Assembly (NCBI RefSeq): GCF_014697375.1
Contig: NZ_JACJRS010000059.1
Location: forward strand, 1-33,472
Direction of reading: 5' to 3'
DNA: 33,472 nucleotides
From: Phormidium sp. FACHB-1136
Lineage (GTDB): Bacteria; Cyanobacteriota; Cyanobacteriia; Phormidesmidales; Phormidesmidaceae
The first letter of the stretch is position 1. Every line of letters begins with the position of its first letter. Of the stretch, positions 9,362 through 17,904 are shown in pieces. The notes under the pieces are model-generated. The model made no database searches. It was not told the DNA's origin and was given only the letters and a program-made list of their open reading frames with translations. A program made the position numbers and the translations under genes.

Positions 9362-9600
9362 AAAACTTGGGATTTTGTCACTCTAAAGCAAATCTGAGCG
9401 CAAACATCGAGGCCAGCCCAAGACTTTTACCACCGCCGTCCAGCCAAGCTGGCTCTGCCCGCTAGGGCCACCACCTAATTCCCAGACCCTAGCCCCAGGA
9501 TTTGACCGCTGAATGGCCCACCCTGGGTGCTTCGCCCCTACCAAGCTGAGATTTTGTCCCCTTTCCCGTCACAAAACTTTATTAACGCGGCGTCGTAACG

Positions 9601-9628
9601 TATACTACCGAGGATATTGGTGTAGGAG
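9601..9628 (+). promoter_or_regulatory. Likely -10 element and ribosome binding site of crtR
   Basis: TATACT at 9601-9606 is a near-consensus -10 hexamer. AGGAG at 9624-9628 lies 8 nt before the ATG at 9637. No clear -35 is seen 17 bp upstream. If the -10 is right, the 5' leader is only about 25 nt. Confidence 0.5.
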
Positions 9629-9636
9629 CGTGCAAC

Positions 9637-10524
9637 ATGTCGGCGGCAACCGAGCCCCTGACGATACGAAAAACGGTGCCCCCTGAGTTGCTGAAAGCTG
9701 AGGGTGGTTTAAGTCCTAATGCCCTGATGTTCATGGCCTCCGTAGGTCTGATTAGCATTTCCACCGTGGGCTATTTCCTCTGGGGTTGGCCCGGTTGGTG
9801 CGTGTTTTTGATGAACGTCCTGTCTCTGCATCTGGCGGGGACGGTCATCCACGATGCCTCCCACCACTCTGCCCATCGCAATCGCAAGGTGAATGCAATT
9901 TTGGGCCATGGTAGCGCCCTGATCCTGGGCTTTTCCTTTCCGGTGTTTACCCGTGTCCATCTGCAACACCACGCCCACGTGAACGACCCCGAAAACGACC
10001 CGGATCACTTTGTCTCCACCGGGGGGCCGCTGTGGCTGATTGCCGCCCGCTTCTTCTACCACGAGATTTACTTCTTCAAACGCCAACTCTGGCGTAATTG
10101 GGAGCTGCTGGAGTGGTTCCTGGGCCGTTTGGCTGTAGCGCTGCTGGTGTTTGCCGCCTGGAAGTTTGACTTCCTCGGCTACATCTTCAACTTTTGGTTT
10201 TCCCCAGCCCTCGTCGTCGGCATTGCCCTAGGCTTATTTTTCGACTACCTACCCCACCGCCCCTTCGAGGAACGAGATCGCTGGAAAAATGCCCGCGTCT
10301 ATCCCGGTGCCGTGCTGAATATTCTGATCATGGGCCAAAACTACCACCTGGTGCATCACCTCTGGCCCTCGGTGCCCTGGTACAAATACAAGCCCACCTA
10401 CGAAGTCATGCGGCCCCTGCTAGACGAAAAGGGTTCTCCCCAGTCCCTAGGATTGCTACAAGTGAAGGACTTCTTCAGCTTCCTCTACGACCTCTTTCTC
10501 GGTATCCGGTTCAAGCGCCATTAA
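9637..10524 (+). CDS. crtR: Beta-carotene hydroxylase, CrtR type
   Basis: CrtR is a membrane di-iron hydroxylase that adds OH groups to the beta-ionone rings of beta-carotene, giving zeaxanthin via cryptoxanthin (and acting on deoxymyxol in some species). The 295-residue product has the expected histidine boxes: HDASHH at residues 72-77, HLQHHAH at 108-114 and HLVHH at 237-241, plus YLPHRPF near 204-210. Membrane helices lie around residues 30-70 and 165-200. The start is supported by an AGGAG site 8 nt upstream. It is transcribed alone, divergently from pyk, and is followed by GC-rich hairpins. Sequence and length fit CrtR rather than the plant/bacterial CrtZ type. Confidence 0.95.
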   Translation: MSAATEPLTIRKTVPPELLKAEGGLSPNALMFMASVGLISISTVGYFLWGWPGWCVFLMNVLSLHLAGTVIHDASHHSAHRNRKVNAILGHGSALILGFSFPVFTRVHLQHHAHVNDPENDPDHFVSTGGPLWLIAARFFYHEIYFFKRQLWRNWELLEWFLGRLAVALLVFAAWKFDFLGYIFNFWFSPALVVGIALGLFFDYLPHRPFEERDRWKNARVYPGAVLNILIMGQNYHLVHHLWPSVPWYKYKPTYEVMRPLLDEKGSPQSLGLLQVKDFFSFLYDLFLGIRFKRH

Positions 10525-10542
10525 ACCCCACCACCATTGTAG

Positions 10543-10561
10543 GGGCAGGGGTTCCCTGCCC
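10543..10561. repeat. GC-rich hairpin GGGCAGGG-GTT-CCCTGCCC
   Basis: This is a perfect 8-bp inverted repeat with a 3-nt loop, 18 bp after the crtR stop and preceded by TTGTA. It has no T-run, so it is not a classical terminator. It belongs to a family of similar intergenic hairpins in this window (10636, 26186, 30203). Confidence 0.75.
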
Positions 10562-10635
10562 TCCCAGAGGTCTCAGGTGACGATTGGCTTATTCCCCTGC
10601 GTCTTGGCTTTGAAGCAGTTTGCCTTGGTATTTGT

Positions 10636-10661
10636 GGGCGAGGAGAGAGGAGACCTCGCCC
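10636..10661. repeat. GC-rich hairpin GGGCGAGG...CCTCGCCC
   Basis: An 8-bp perfect inverted repeat encloses a 10-nt purine loop (AGAGAGGAGA) and is followed by CTAC. The same stem recurs with a 3-nt loop inside the MITE-like element at 30203-30221. It lies between the convergent crtR and mscS genes. Confidence 0.75.
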
Positions 10662-10705
10662 CTACGGTGGGGGGCTGGGCTGGGTAGGGAGATGACTAAG
10701 AATGA

Positions 10706-12553
10706 CTAAGAAACCTGGCCGTTGCGGGGTTGGGTTTGGTGGATGCCAAAGGCAGGGGCGGTGTAGTCCTCTGGTAGGTAGTCGGCGGGGATGGTGGAAT
10801 GGTTGCCGTCGCGCAGGGCGGTGTAGCCCGGTGAGAGGATTTCGATATCGGCGGCGTTGCAGTGGTCTTGGATATTTTGGTGCAGAGCCGAGTAGATTAG
10901 GGGCATTTGGTTGGGGGCGGCAGTGTAGGCGCTGAGGGTGTAGCTCACGTTGAAGTCGTTGAGGGCCGTTTGCAGAACGAAGGGAGCGGGAGTGGCTTGG
11001 ATGTTGGGGGTGGCGAGGGCCGCTTCGATCATCACCGCGTGGATTTTGCGCCAGGGCACATCGTACCCCAGGGTGACGGTGGTTTGCAGCACCAGATAGC
11101 CCCCGGCTTCGCGGCAGATGGCGCTGAAGTTGGTGACGTTGCTGTTGAGCACCGAGGCATTGGGGATGGTGACGGTTTCCTGCCTAGGCGTGATCACGCG
11201 GGTGACAAACAGGGATTTATCCTGCACTTCGCCCAGGATGTTGTCGATGCGGATGAAGTCGCCAATCCGAAAGGCGCGGGTGTAGATCAGGATAATTCCG
11301 GCTAGGGCGTTGGCTACGGCGGAGGAGGATCCCAAGGTGAGCAAGGCCCCCACAAACAGCGACACCCCCTGGAAGGCGGGCGACCCAAATCCGGGCAAAA
11401 ACGGCCCAGCAATAACGAAGGCGATGGCCGCAATGAAAAACGTGGCCAGACGGATGGTAGGTGACACCCATTCGGGGTAGAACCAGGGGTACACATCCTG
11501 CCGCCCCAGTTCGATAATCACCTGCTTGGCAAATTCGATCACGTAGTAGGTGATCAAGGCCAAAACCCCCAGCATCAGCAGGTTGGGCAGGTAGGCCACA
11601 AACCCCTGGGCTAGGGCGCTTAATCGATCCGCAATGTCCCGCAGCAGGCTGTCTCCAATCGCTTCGGTGGCCGGAAACTGGCTGAGCACAAAGGGCACAT
11701 AGAGGTAGAGGGCAAACAGCATCAGCCCCATCCGCAGCAGTTGAATGAGGCTCTGAAGCAGGTAGCTGGTGGCTCCGGCTCCCAGTAGGGGAATCGACCG
11801 GATCCGTAGCGCTAGGGTGCCGTTTTCCCGCTGGGTTTGAATGCGGCTGGACAGCTTAGAGCAGAGGAAAAACAGCCCGCGCAGAAAAATCACCAGAATT
11901 AATGTGCTGACCACGATGGCCACTAAGTTGATGGCCGTCCGTTGTAGGGTGCGGGCCTCGCGATAGTCGATTAGGGCCTGCTGAATCCAATCCACCGCCA
12001 TGGCAGCAAGTTCTGGATGGGGCCGACCGTAGATCGCCTCATCCGCTGGGCGAATGGTAAACAGCACCTTGTCCCCAGCCCAAATGACGCTCTGGGTCTC
12101 CCCCGTTTCCGCCCGAATGTCGTCGGGGGTAATGCTGCTGTCAACCACCGCCGCCTGAATGCGCTGGGTGAGGATGGCGGCCCGTTCCTCCGCAGAGACC
12201 CCCTCAAGGCCCACCTTGACCCGAAATAACTCCTTGCCATCCAGCACCACCGGAAAACCGTCAATGGCATTGCCCACTAAACGGCCCGATGGACTTGACT
12301 GGCTCAAGGGGGCATTCGACGGACTGGGGGATTCCCCTGGAGTCGTTTCGTCCGCCGTCGTCTGGGCAACGAGCGGCTGGGGAACGAGGGCATTGGCCCC
12401 CCCCGGCATGGTGCGGACGCCCCCCATCAGCAGCGCCAGCAGCAACGCTACCGTCACCCAACATAATCGCCATCGCCATCGATCCCTAGAGCGAACGCCA
12501 CGGGGGGCAGCGGGGCTGGACTGGCATCGATATTTGGCGTGGTTACGGCCCAT
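10706..12553 (-). CDS. Mechanosensitive ion channel family protein (MscS type)
   Basis: The 615-residue inner-membrane protein starts with a basic N-terminus and a signal-type helix (WVTVALLLALLMGG). A periplasmic domain of roughly 130 residues follows, then several membrane helices. The MscS core comes next: a pore helix rich in Ala/Gly (LGSSSAVANALAG), the beta-domain start FRIGDFIRIDNILGEV, and the VTIPNASVLNSNVTNFS segment typical of the family. The last ~60 residues are a cytoplasmic tail ending near NGQVS. MscS channels release solutes on hypo-osmotic shock. The extra N-terminal domain and helices resemble the larger MscS-like channels of cyanobacteria, whose gating signals are less certain. 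It is followed on the same strand by no close partner. Confidence 0.9.
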   Translation of the reverse strand: MGRNHAKYRCQSSPAAPRGVRSRDRWRWRLCWVTVALLLALLMGGVRTMPGGANALVPQPLVAQTTADETTPGESPSPSNAPLSQSSPSGRLVGNAIDGFPVVLDGKELFRVKVGLEGVSAEERAAILTQRIQAAVVDSSITPDDIRAETGETQSVIWAGDKVLFTIRPADEAIYGRPHPELAAMAVDWIQQALIDYREARTLQRTAINLVAIVVSTLILVIFLRGLFFLCSKLSSRIQTQRENGTLALRIRSIPLLGAGATSYLLQSLIQLLRMGLMLFALYLYVPFVLSQFPATEAIGDSLLRDIADRLSALAQGFVAYLPNLLMLGVLALITYYVIEFAKQVIIELGRQDVYPWFYPEWVSPTIRLATFFIAAIAFVIAGPFLPGFGSPAFQGVSLFVGALLTLGSSSAVANALAGIILIYTRAFRIGDFIRIDNILGEVQDKSLFVTRVITPRQETVTIPNASVLNSNVTNFSAICREAGGYLVLQTTVTLGYDVPWRKIHAVMIEAALATPNIQATPAPFVLQTALNDFNVSYTLSAYTAAPNQMPLIYSALHQNIQDHCNAADIEILSPGYTALRDGNHSTIPADYLPEDYTAPAFGIHQTQPRNGQVS

Positions 12554-12620
12554 CCGTGGTTTTGTCCTTAGGATCGTGGATTATTGATGAAGGCTGAGGG
12601 TTGCGGCAGGAGACCGAGCG

Positions 12621-13523
12621 CTAGGCTTGATATTCCCGTTGGTCGGCCAGTTTGCGGATGGCAACCTGCACCGACATCCCTAAATAATCCGAGGCATCCC
12701 CCATCCAAGAACCCGACAAGGGCATCACTTGATTGGGATGGCGGGCAATGGCCACGGGCACCAGATCAAACCCCTCACTGATGCGGTTGGTGGGGTCATA
12801 GTTTCGCCAGCCAGCACCGGGTAGGTAAACCTGAAGCCAAGCATGGGTGGCTCCGGATCCGGTCATGCCTACCTCGCCCCCGTCGAGGGCCGCATCATAC
12901 AAGTAGCCGCTGACAAACCGACAGGCCAGTCCCAACCGTCGCAGCGCCTCGATCATCAACCACGCATAGTCCCGACAGGTGCCCATTCCGGTACGCAGGG
13001 TGTCACCGGGGGATTGAGTGCCCTCCGCCTCGCGGGCTTCGTACTTCAGGGTGCGGTGGATGGTGTCCATCATGCGGTCGATCACATCCAACGTGCCGTC
13101 TTGGTCGCCCAGCACAAATCGCCGCGTCCAATCTGCCACAAGGCCATCAAAGTCCTCGGCGTGGGGCCGCATAAACACCGACAAATCCGTCCATTCGTCC
13201 GGCGTATACTGCACAGGCAGTTCCTCCGCCCTAGAGTCGAGGGGAAAGTCTTGCACCGCTCGATAGCCGAAGTGTTCCCCCTGCACATGGTAGGCGACGG
13301 TTAGTTCTTCCCCTGGGGCTTGTAGGTCAATCACCGCCACGTTATTGGAGAGGGTATCCATCATCCAACGCACCTGGGAGGGCAGGTTGGTGTCTAGGCG
13401 GTAGCTCAGAATACGCCCGCCATAGCTGCCCCTCGGCAAAAAAATGGCGCGATGGGGACCAAAGGTGACGGGCTTGGCGTAGCGATAGGTGGTGATGTGT
13501 TCTAAATCGTAGATGACGCTCAT
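12621..13523 (-). CDS. Transglutaminase-like cysteine protease family protein
   Basis: The 300-residue product has an N-terminal beta domain found in bacterial transglutaminase-like proteins (YDLEHITTYRYAKPV...HRAIFLPR), followed by the papain-like core. The triad is visible: Cys183 in GTCRDYAWLMIEALR, His227 in ATHAWLQVYLPGAGW and Asp243 in NYDPTN. The conserved ARFVSGYL-type strand (CRFVSGYLYD) is present. Members act as peptidases or amidases; the substrate is not known. There is no signal peptide, so it is probably cytoplasmic. The mscS gene follows 67 bp downstream on the same strand, so the two could share a transcript. Confidence 0.9.
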   Translation of the reverse strand: MSVIYDLEHITTYRYAKPVTFGPHRAIFLPRGSYGGRILSYRLDTNLPSQVRWMMDTLSNNVAVIDLQAPGEELTVAYHVQGEHFGYRAVQDFPLDSRAEELPVQYTPDEWTDLSVFMRPHAEDFDGLVADWTRRFVLGDQDGTLDVIDRMMDTIHRTLKYEAREAEGTQSPGDTLRTGMGTCRDYAWLMIEALRRLGLACRFVSGYLYDAALDGGEVGMTGSGATHAWLQVYLPGAGWRNYDPTNRISEGFDLVPVAIARHPNQVMPLSGSWMGDASDYLGMSVQVAIRKLADQREYQA

Positions 13524-13642
13524 GGCAGCTCAACCCAAATAGACCGAGCTATCCTCGGTTTTATGGATCCGAAACAATAGAAGCCAGCGAGTCTATCCCC
13601 GAAGGAGGTAGAAGCGATCCAGGTGGCCTAGGAACTTAAACA

Positions 13643-13724
13643 TGGGCAGAGCGAGACTCGAACTCGCATGACCGAAGTCGCCACATTTTGAGTGTGGTGC
13701 GTCTACCAATTTCGCCATCCGCCC
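13643..13724 (-). tRNA. tRNA-Leu (anticodon CAA)
   Basis: On the minus strand the gene folds as a class II tRNA. The acceptor arms are GGGCGGA and TCTGCCC (one G-U pair), with discriminator A at 13643. The anticodon stem CCACA/TGTGG closes a loop CTCAAAA, giving CAA, which reads UUG. A short variable arm follows, and the T arm contains GTTCGAGTC. CCA is not encoded. The 5' 22 nt (13703-13724) also encode the last codons and stop of the M48 protease gene on the same strand. Confidence 0.96.
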
Positions 13725-14575
13725 TTGGATGAGCCCTCATTATACTCAATTGGGCGGTTTTTCACCAGATCATAGTAGACCTGGCTGCTGGCCCAGCGTT
13801 CAATTTCCTTTGCCCGCAGCACAGGGACGGGGTGAGTGAGACCCTGGGTGCGCAGTTGTTTGAGGGCATCGCCTAGGGCATCCTGGCTGAGATCGTCGTA
13901 GGCGCGGGCTTGATCGAGGAAGGCATCCACACTCAACTCGGCCACCAGAGAGGGGGATCCGCCACAGAGCTTCATCAGTAAGGAGGCCACAATCCGGGGA
14001 TCCTGGGCCACGAGCAGGGCAGCGCGATCACAGGTAAATTCTGCACAACGCACCCACTCCATCAGCCGATTTTGTAGGCCTTGGGCAATGCCGTCGCCAA
14101 AGGGTAGTTGACTCGCCGCCAGGGTGAGGAGATTGGCCACCGTGAGGTAAAGGCTATGGTCACACTTGAGATGGCCCAGTTCGTGGGCGATCACCGCCTG
14201 GGTTTCCTCTGGGGTCAGCAGTTCTAGCAGGGCGGTGTGGATGACAATAAAGGGCCGCTCCCCGCGCATGGCAAAGGTGTAGGCATTGGGTACCGGGTTC
14301 TGCCGCACATAGAGTTGAGGCACGTCGAGGTCGAGAATTTGGCAGGCTTCGGTAAGGGCCGCGTGGAGGCTGGGCAGTTGACGGTTGCTGACCTGAATGC
14401 TGGAGGCCAGGTTTTCTAAATGGAAAAACGACTCGGCTAGGGGGGCGACCACTAGTCGCACCAGCACGTCCAGCCCTGGCAGTTGTTGCAGAGATCGCGT
14501 CGCCTCTAGATCGAGGGGATGGCGAAACTGATTGGCTTGGAGGCCACGAAGCAGCGTTTTACCGAGCATAGGCAT
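13703..14575 (-). CDS. M48 family zinc metallopeptidase
   Basis: The product has about 290 residues from the ATG at 14575 (MPMLGKTLLRG). The zinc motif HELGH is at residues 131-135 within VIAHELGHLKCDH. A downstream FTCDRAALL supplies the third, acidic zinc ligand. Members are membrane-associated or soluble proteases of protein quality control. This one shows only a weak hydrophobic segment (LTVANLLTLAASQL), like the cyanobacterial/plant branch of the family. An in-frame ATG further up (14650) would add 25 residues unlike the family start. The last seven codons (GGWRNW and TAG) fall inside tRNA-Leu, so this mRNA and the tRNA share sequence, and tRNA 5' processing would cut off the end of the coding region. 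Confidence 0.9.
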   Translation of the reverse strand: MPMLGKTLLRGLQANQFRHPLDLEATRSLQQLPGLDVLVRLVVAPLAESFFHLENLASSIQVSNRQLPSLHAALTEACQILDLDVPQLYVRQNPVPNAYTFAMRGERPFIVIHTALLELLTPEETQAVIAHELGHLKCDHSLYLTVANLLTLAASQLPFGDGIAQGLQNRLMEWVRCAEFTCDRAALLVAQDPRIVASLLMKLCGGSPSLVAELSVDAFLDQARAYDDLSQDALGDALKQLRTQGLTHPVPVLRAKEIERWASSQVYYDLVKNRPIEYNEGSSKGGWRNW

Positions 14576-14668
14576 TACCGGACGGGGCAACGGAACAACG
14601 GGGAATGTCCGTGAGTTTATCCTAAAGTAATACAGCAGTGAAAACAGCACCCTTGTGAGGCCAGCGGC

Positions 14669-15034
14669 GTGACTCTCCCGGAATTTGGACTACTGCTGAT
14701 TTCTGTGATGGCCAGTAGCCTGGGGCAGTTTTGCCTGAAATTTGGGGCGGGGCAGTTGGGCCAAGTGACCGGAGAAAACGCCCTCAGCCACATTTTGCGC
14801 ATCGCCACCACCCCAGCCCTACTGGCGGGGTTAGCCGCCTACGGTATCGGAGCAATTTCCTATATTTTGCTGCTTACCCGCGTCAAGCTCAGTGTGGCCG
14901 CTCCTTCTGCTTCTTTGATCTACCTTGCCTCGGTGTTGATGGGCTATTTCTTCTTTAACGAAGCCCTTCCTCCAGTACGGATCTTGGGGTTGGGGTTTAT
15001 TATGTTAGGGGTGGTACTCGTGACCACCCGCTAG
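14669..15034 (+). CDS. Small four-helix transporter-like membrane protein (SMR/EamA type)
   Basis: The 121-residue protein has four hydrophobic helices and the features of half an EamA/DMT transporter or an SMR protein: an N-terminal helix LLLISVMASSLGQFCLKFG, a central GIGAISYILLLTRVKLSVAAPSASL region, and a last helix ILGLGFIMLGVVLV. SMR-like proteins work as dimers exporting amphipathic or polyamine-like compounds. The conserved Glu of drug-exporting SMRs in helix 1 is not evident, so a multidrug role is not supported. The start is a GTG at 14669; no strong ribosome site is seen. It is divergent from the M48 protease gene with under 100 bp between the two starts. Confidence 0.75.
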   Translation: MTLPEFGLLLISVMASSLGQFCLKFGAGQLGQVTGENALSHILRIATTPALLAGLAAYGIGAISYILLLTRVKLSVAAPSASLIYLASVLMGYFFFNEALPPVRILGLGFIMLGVVLVTTR

Positions 15035-15113
15035 AGAATTTTGCAGGGCGCTGCAAGCTAGGCTGCGTCGGCCCCTGCTTTCTGGGCCTATCGCTGATCC
15101 GATAGCCAATCAA

Positions 15114-15440
15114 CTAAGGATTCGGGTTGATGCAGGTGAGGCGACCCTCCTGGTTAATGGGCTCCAGGGCGGGTTGAAAGCCGGGATAGCAGCGCACTAA
15201 AACCTGATCGTTGCTGCGGGTGATGTAGAGGACGTGGATGGGGTTGCCATTGAGGATGGCGGGCACCAGGCGAGGCGGCTGGGGGGCCGTAGACCAAGCC
15301 GGAGCTACAGACCACAGGCTGAACCCCAAGACCCCAACGACCGCAAGCATCCCTAGGGTAATCCAATGGCGCAATTTCCATGGCGTAAAGCGAACGTGGG
15401 CACGGACGACAAGCCTCTGAGCCATCTGTTGAATCGTCAT
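15114..15440 (-). CDS. Hypothetical protein with one N-terminal membrane anchor
   Basis: The 108-residue product has a basic N-terminus (residues 1-24), one hydrophobic helix (WITLGMLAVVGVLGFSLWS) and a short exported-looking domain of about 60 residues with two cysteines (VRCYPG and LTCINP). No family is recognised. The ATG at 15440 is preceded by GAGGT at a workable distance. It is convergent with the SMR-like gene. It looks like a small anchored periplasmic protein; the function is unknown. Confidence 0.6.
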   Translation of the reverse strand: MTIQQMAQRLVVRAHVRFTPWKLRHWITLGMLAVVGVLGFSLWSVAPAWSTAPQPPRLVPAILNGNPIHVLYITRSNDQVLVRCYPGFQPALEPINQEGRLTCINPNP

Positions 15441-15638
15441 GGTGAGTACCTCGGTGCGAGAGATTGTCTTTTATCCTCCGCCATTCCACTTTGGAACCCG
15501 CCAAACTTAAGACAGTTGTAATGTGTTGGGGCTGGCATCGATTGGGGCTTGGGTAGACCAAGGGAATCGGCAAGGGCTAACCATGAATCCCCCCGCCCCC
15601 CTGGGGTTGATAGGAGGGCAAGGGGTGTGATGATGCTC

Positions 15639-16013
15639 CTAAACTACCAGGCCAAAAGCGCCCAAAATCATCTTCAGTAGAGAGCTGACGATGGCTAGGG
15701 CTAGGGATCCCATAATGGCGCTCCAAATGCCCCAGCGCAGGCGAAATCCTTCGACCATCCAAGCCGCAAAACCAAACACAATAATGGAGCCTAGCAGGGG
15801 CACAATGCCTAGGGTAAAGAGCCAGGTGATCGTGCGAATCACGTCGGGGAAAAAGCCCCAGATGCCATTAAACGCTCCAATGATAGCCCCGCCCAACAGT
15901 GCCTTGACAGGGCTGTCAATGTCAACACCAATGGGCGGAATCTTAGCGATGATCAGCAGGCTGACCGCTAAAACTAAAACACTAATCAAAAAGTAAATCA
16001 AAGCATCAGCCAT
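15639..16013 (-). CDS. Phage holin family-like membrane protein (cyanobacterial)
   Basis: The 124-residue protein consists almost entirely of four hydrophobic helices joined by short loops (N-terminal ALIYFLISVLVLAVSLLIIAK, then VKALLGGAIIGAFNG, FTLGIVPLLGSIIVFGFAAW and a last ILGAFGLV). This matches the superfamily IV holin-like proteins commonly annotated in cyanobacteria. Despite the name, such genes are usually not in prophages, and nothing phage-like is nearby. The motif GVDIDSPVKALLGG between helices 1 and 2 is typical of the group. Its role is unknown; a membrane-domain or stress function is only a guess. Confidence 0.75.
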   Translation of the reverse strand: MADALIYFLISVLVLAVSLLIIAKIPPIGVDIDSPVKALLGGAIIGAFNGIWGFFPDVIRTITWLFTLGIVPLLGSIIVFGFAAWMVEGFRLRWGIWSAIMGSLALAIVSSLLKMILGAFGLVV

Positions 16014-16199
16014 CGGATGTATACCTCACACGTAAACGAAAATCGGTGGTTGGACGAATCGAGAGAGCGTCAAAGTCGCTAGCCCACTCTCAGGAGTCAG
16101 CCTGACGGCCTATTGCAGATGTCTATCCTAGGGGGTGATGCCTCGTTTTCCTAGTGATAGAAGTCCGATAACGTCAAATCTAGGGCTCCAATCGTGGGG

Positions 16200-16730
16200 T
16201 TAGGGGGTTAGACCTAGCGATCGAGCAAGGGCTTTGAGCACATCAGACTCGCGCTCGCTAATCCGGCTCCCGCCAACGCCGAGGAACCCACCTTCGCGCT
16301 GGTATTCGGCTACCCGCTGCGCCACAGACATTAACCAGGTCTTAAACTCGGTGGCCTGGGCTCCGGTTACCTTGGTATCGAGGATGGCCGAAATTGCTTG
16401 AAAACTTTCCACCGCTCGATCACGGGCATCCTTGGGCTTTTTAAAGGTCTGAATAATTCCCAACAGTTCAAACTGTTTTTTAAGGATTAACTGCTCCCCA
16501 GTCAGAGGCTCTTGGGCATCGATTTCGGACATGGCGGCTACGAGGGCGGGGATCAGTTCTCCAGGCAAATCCGTACGCCTTACATCTTCGGTGACAATTT
16601 TTACCCCAGCAATCAGCTCTTGTAAAAAAGAAATGGGATCAACCTTGTCCGCTAAACAGACGGCCATGACCGCTTCCATCGGCGCTTGCAGGAGCTTTGT
16701 CCATTCTTCTTCTGTAAAGTTTTGCCGCAT
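16200..16730 (-). CDS. Conserved hypothetical protein, mostly alpha-helical
   Basis: The 176-residue product has no signal peptide or membrane segment and looks all-helical. Notable segments are EEEWTKLLQAPMEAVMAVCLADK near the N-terminus (shown for orientation), GEQLILKKQFELLGIIQTFKK in the middle, and a Gly/Ser-rich hinge GFLGVGGSRIS followed by SERESDVLKALARSLG. The N-terminal part resembles domains of stress-related or tellurite-resistance-type helical proteins only loosely, and I do not assign a family. The ATG at 16730 lacks a clear ribosome site. It stands alone, with spacers of about 190 and 310 bp. Confidence 0.65.
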   Translation of the reverse strand: MRQNFTEEEWTKLLQAPMEAVMAVCLADKVDPISFLQELIAGVKIVTEDVRRTDLPGELIPALVAAMSEIDAQEPLTGEQLILKKQFELLGIIQTFKKPKDARDRAVESFQAISAILDTKVTGAQATEFKTWLMSVAQRVAEYQREGGFLGVGGSRISERESDVLKALARSLGLTP

Positions 16731-17044
16731 CGTCTTACCCCAGAAACAACAGTGGCTTACTCAGGCATACCATATTGGTTCAAAATATGAAATTCCTAGG
16801 GCGTCCCGGCGTCCCCCCTATTCTGCATTCGGCCTAGGCTTGAACTGGGTAAGCCAACGCGAAGTTCCCAGCGAATCCGGGCTTGGAGCGAGGTTGGTCG
16901 AAGGAGAGACGACTGGGGCAATCGTGATGTGGATCACAGTTTTGTGGGGTGGTCTTCGGTTACCTGTGAAGGGGCATCTGGCGAGGGGATATCCTAGGGT
17001 AAGCCTAGGGAGCGTGCCACTCGTCGTTCAGGGTGTTCTAGTGA
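16731..17044. other. Divergent intergenic spacer, no gene seen
   Basis: This 314-bp region lies between the helical hypothetical gene (minus) and the DUF1997 gene (plus). I see no tRNA, tandem repeat or hairpin-T-run here. It must hold two promoters, but no -35/-10 pair is clear enough to call. Confidence 0.5.
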
Positions 17045-17809
17045 ATGTGTTCTGGTGAAGCCGCTATGTTGTTTTCCCCCGATGGCGATACCTCGTTTGG
17101 AATGAGCGCCACTGATCTGGTGGATGATCCGCCGCCGGGAATGCCATTGCCCTCCGAGGCCAGTCCTGGGGGATCATCCCCAGCCCCCGACACTACCCTG
17201 TGCTTTGAGGGACAGTATGCGGGCCACATGGATATGGCGGCTCCGTTATCCACCGTGGGCGACTACCTCAACTGCCATCGGGGCTGGTTTACCCGCTGCG
17301 CCCACCCCATGCAAGTCTCACCCATTTCCGACCATGGCTATGCCCTGGTGGTGGGGCATTTTTCGGTGCTGGGCTATGAGGTGGAACCCCAGGTGGGACT
17401 GTACCTTTCTCCCCTCGACCACGGGGTCTATCGCATCGACACCATCCCGATTCCAGGCTATGTGCCCCCCGGCTACGATGTGGATTTTCAATCAGCGCTG
17501 CACCTCATCGAAGGACAAGATCCTGAGGGCAATCCGCTCACCCAAGTAGACTGGCGGCTAACGCTGACGGTACACATCCATAAACCCCGGTTTCTCAATG
17601 CCCTACCCCAGTCCCTCGTCAAAGCATCGGGGGATAAACTGCTGAACCAGGTGGTACGCCAGGTTTCCAAGCGGCTAACCCGCAAAGTGCAAGAGGATTT
17701 CCACAGCAGCTACCATTTGCCCCTACCCGATAGCTACCATCGCCATCATTTTTGGTCTCATTGGGGCAAACCCGCCGCCCATCGGGAGAGTAACCGTCCG
17801 GAAACCTAA
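17045..17809 (+). CDS. DUF1997 family protein
   Basis: The 254-residue product matches the DUF1997 family of cyanobacteria and plant plastids. Key segments are LCFEGQYAGHMDMAAPLSTV, LNCHRGWFTRCAHPM, the central HFSVLGYEVEPQVGLYLSP, and a C-terminal LLNQVVRQVSKRLTRKVQEDFH. The first 45 residues are acidic and Pro/Ser-rich and vary in the family. An ATG at 17066 is an equally possible start. The protein is predicted soluble; some plant relatives are plastid-located, but no biochemical role is known to me. A His-rich stretch (YHRHHFWSHW) near the C-terminus is unusual. It stands alone between divergent and convergent neighbours. Confidence 0.85.
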   Translation: MCSGEAAMLFSPDGDTSFGMSATDLVDDPPPGMPLPSEASPGGSSPAPDTTLCFEGQYAGHMDMAAPLSTVGDYLNCHRGWFTRCAHPMQVSPISDHGYALVVGHFSVLGYEVEPQVGLYLSPLDHGVYRIDTIPIPGYVPPGYDVDFQSALHLIEGQDPEGNPLTQVDWRLTLTVHIHKPRFLNALPQSLVKASGDKLLNQVVRQVSKRLTRKVQEDFHSSYHLPLPDSYHRHHFWSHWGKPAAHRESNRPET

Positions 17810-17904
17810 AGCAAACCCCGCCGCCTAGAACCGAGACAGCAGGGCTATGGGAATCCCCTGGGGGATTTCTGTAGGAATTATCCGTAGGGGTGTGGTGCGA
17901 AACG

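Larger units (their letters stand above)
9232..9636. other. Divergent intergenic region pyk/crtR
   Basis: This 405-bp spacer separates two divergently transcribed genes. The pyk-proximal half carries a pair of 12-bp direct repeats (9329-9361). The crtR-proximal end carries a -10-like TATACT and a good ribosome site. The middle (about 9400-9570) has no reading frame or hairpin I would defend. Confidence 0.7.

Noticed and set aside
9595-9608. GTA-N8-TAC, an NtcA-box match upstream of crtR
   Set aside because: The motif is expected several times by chance in 33 kb, and here it overlaps the -10 element instead of lying near -40. There is no other support for nitrogen control.
15639-16013. Phage origin suggested by the holin-like protein
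   Set aside because: No lysin, integrase or structural phage gene is nearby, and this protein group is common in cyanobacterial chromosomes.
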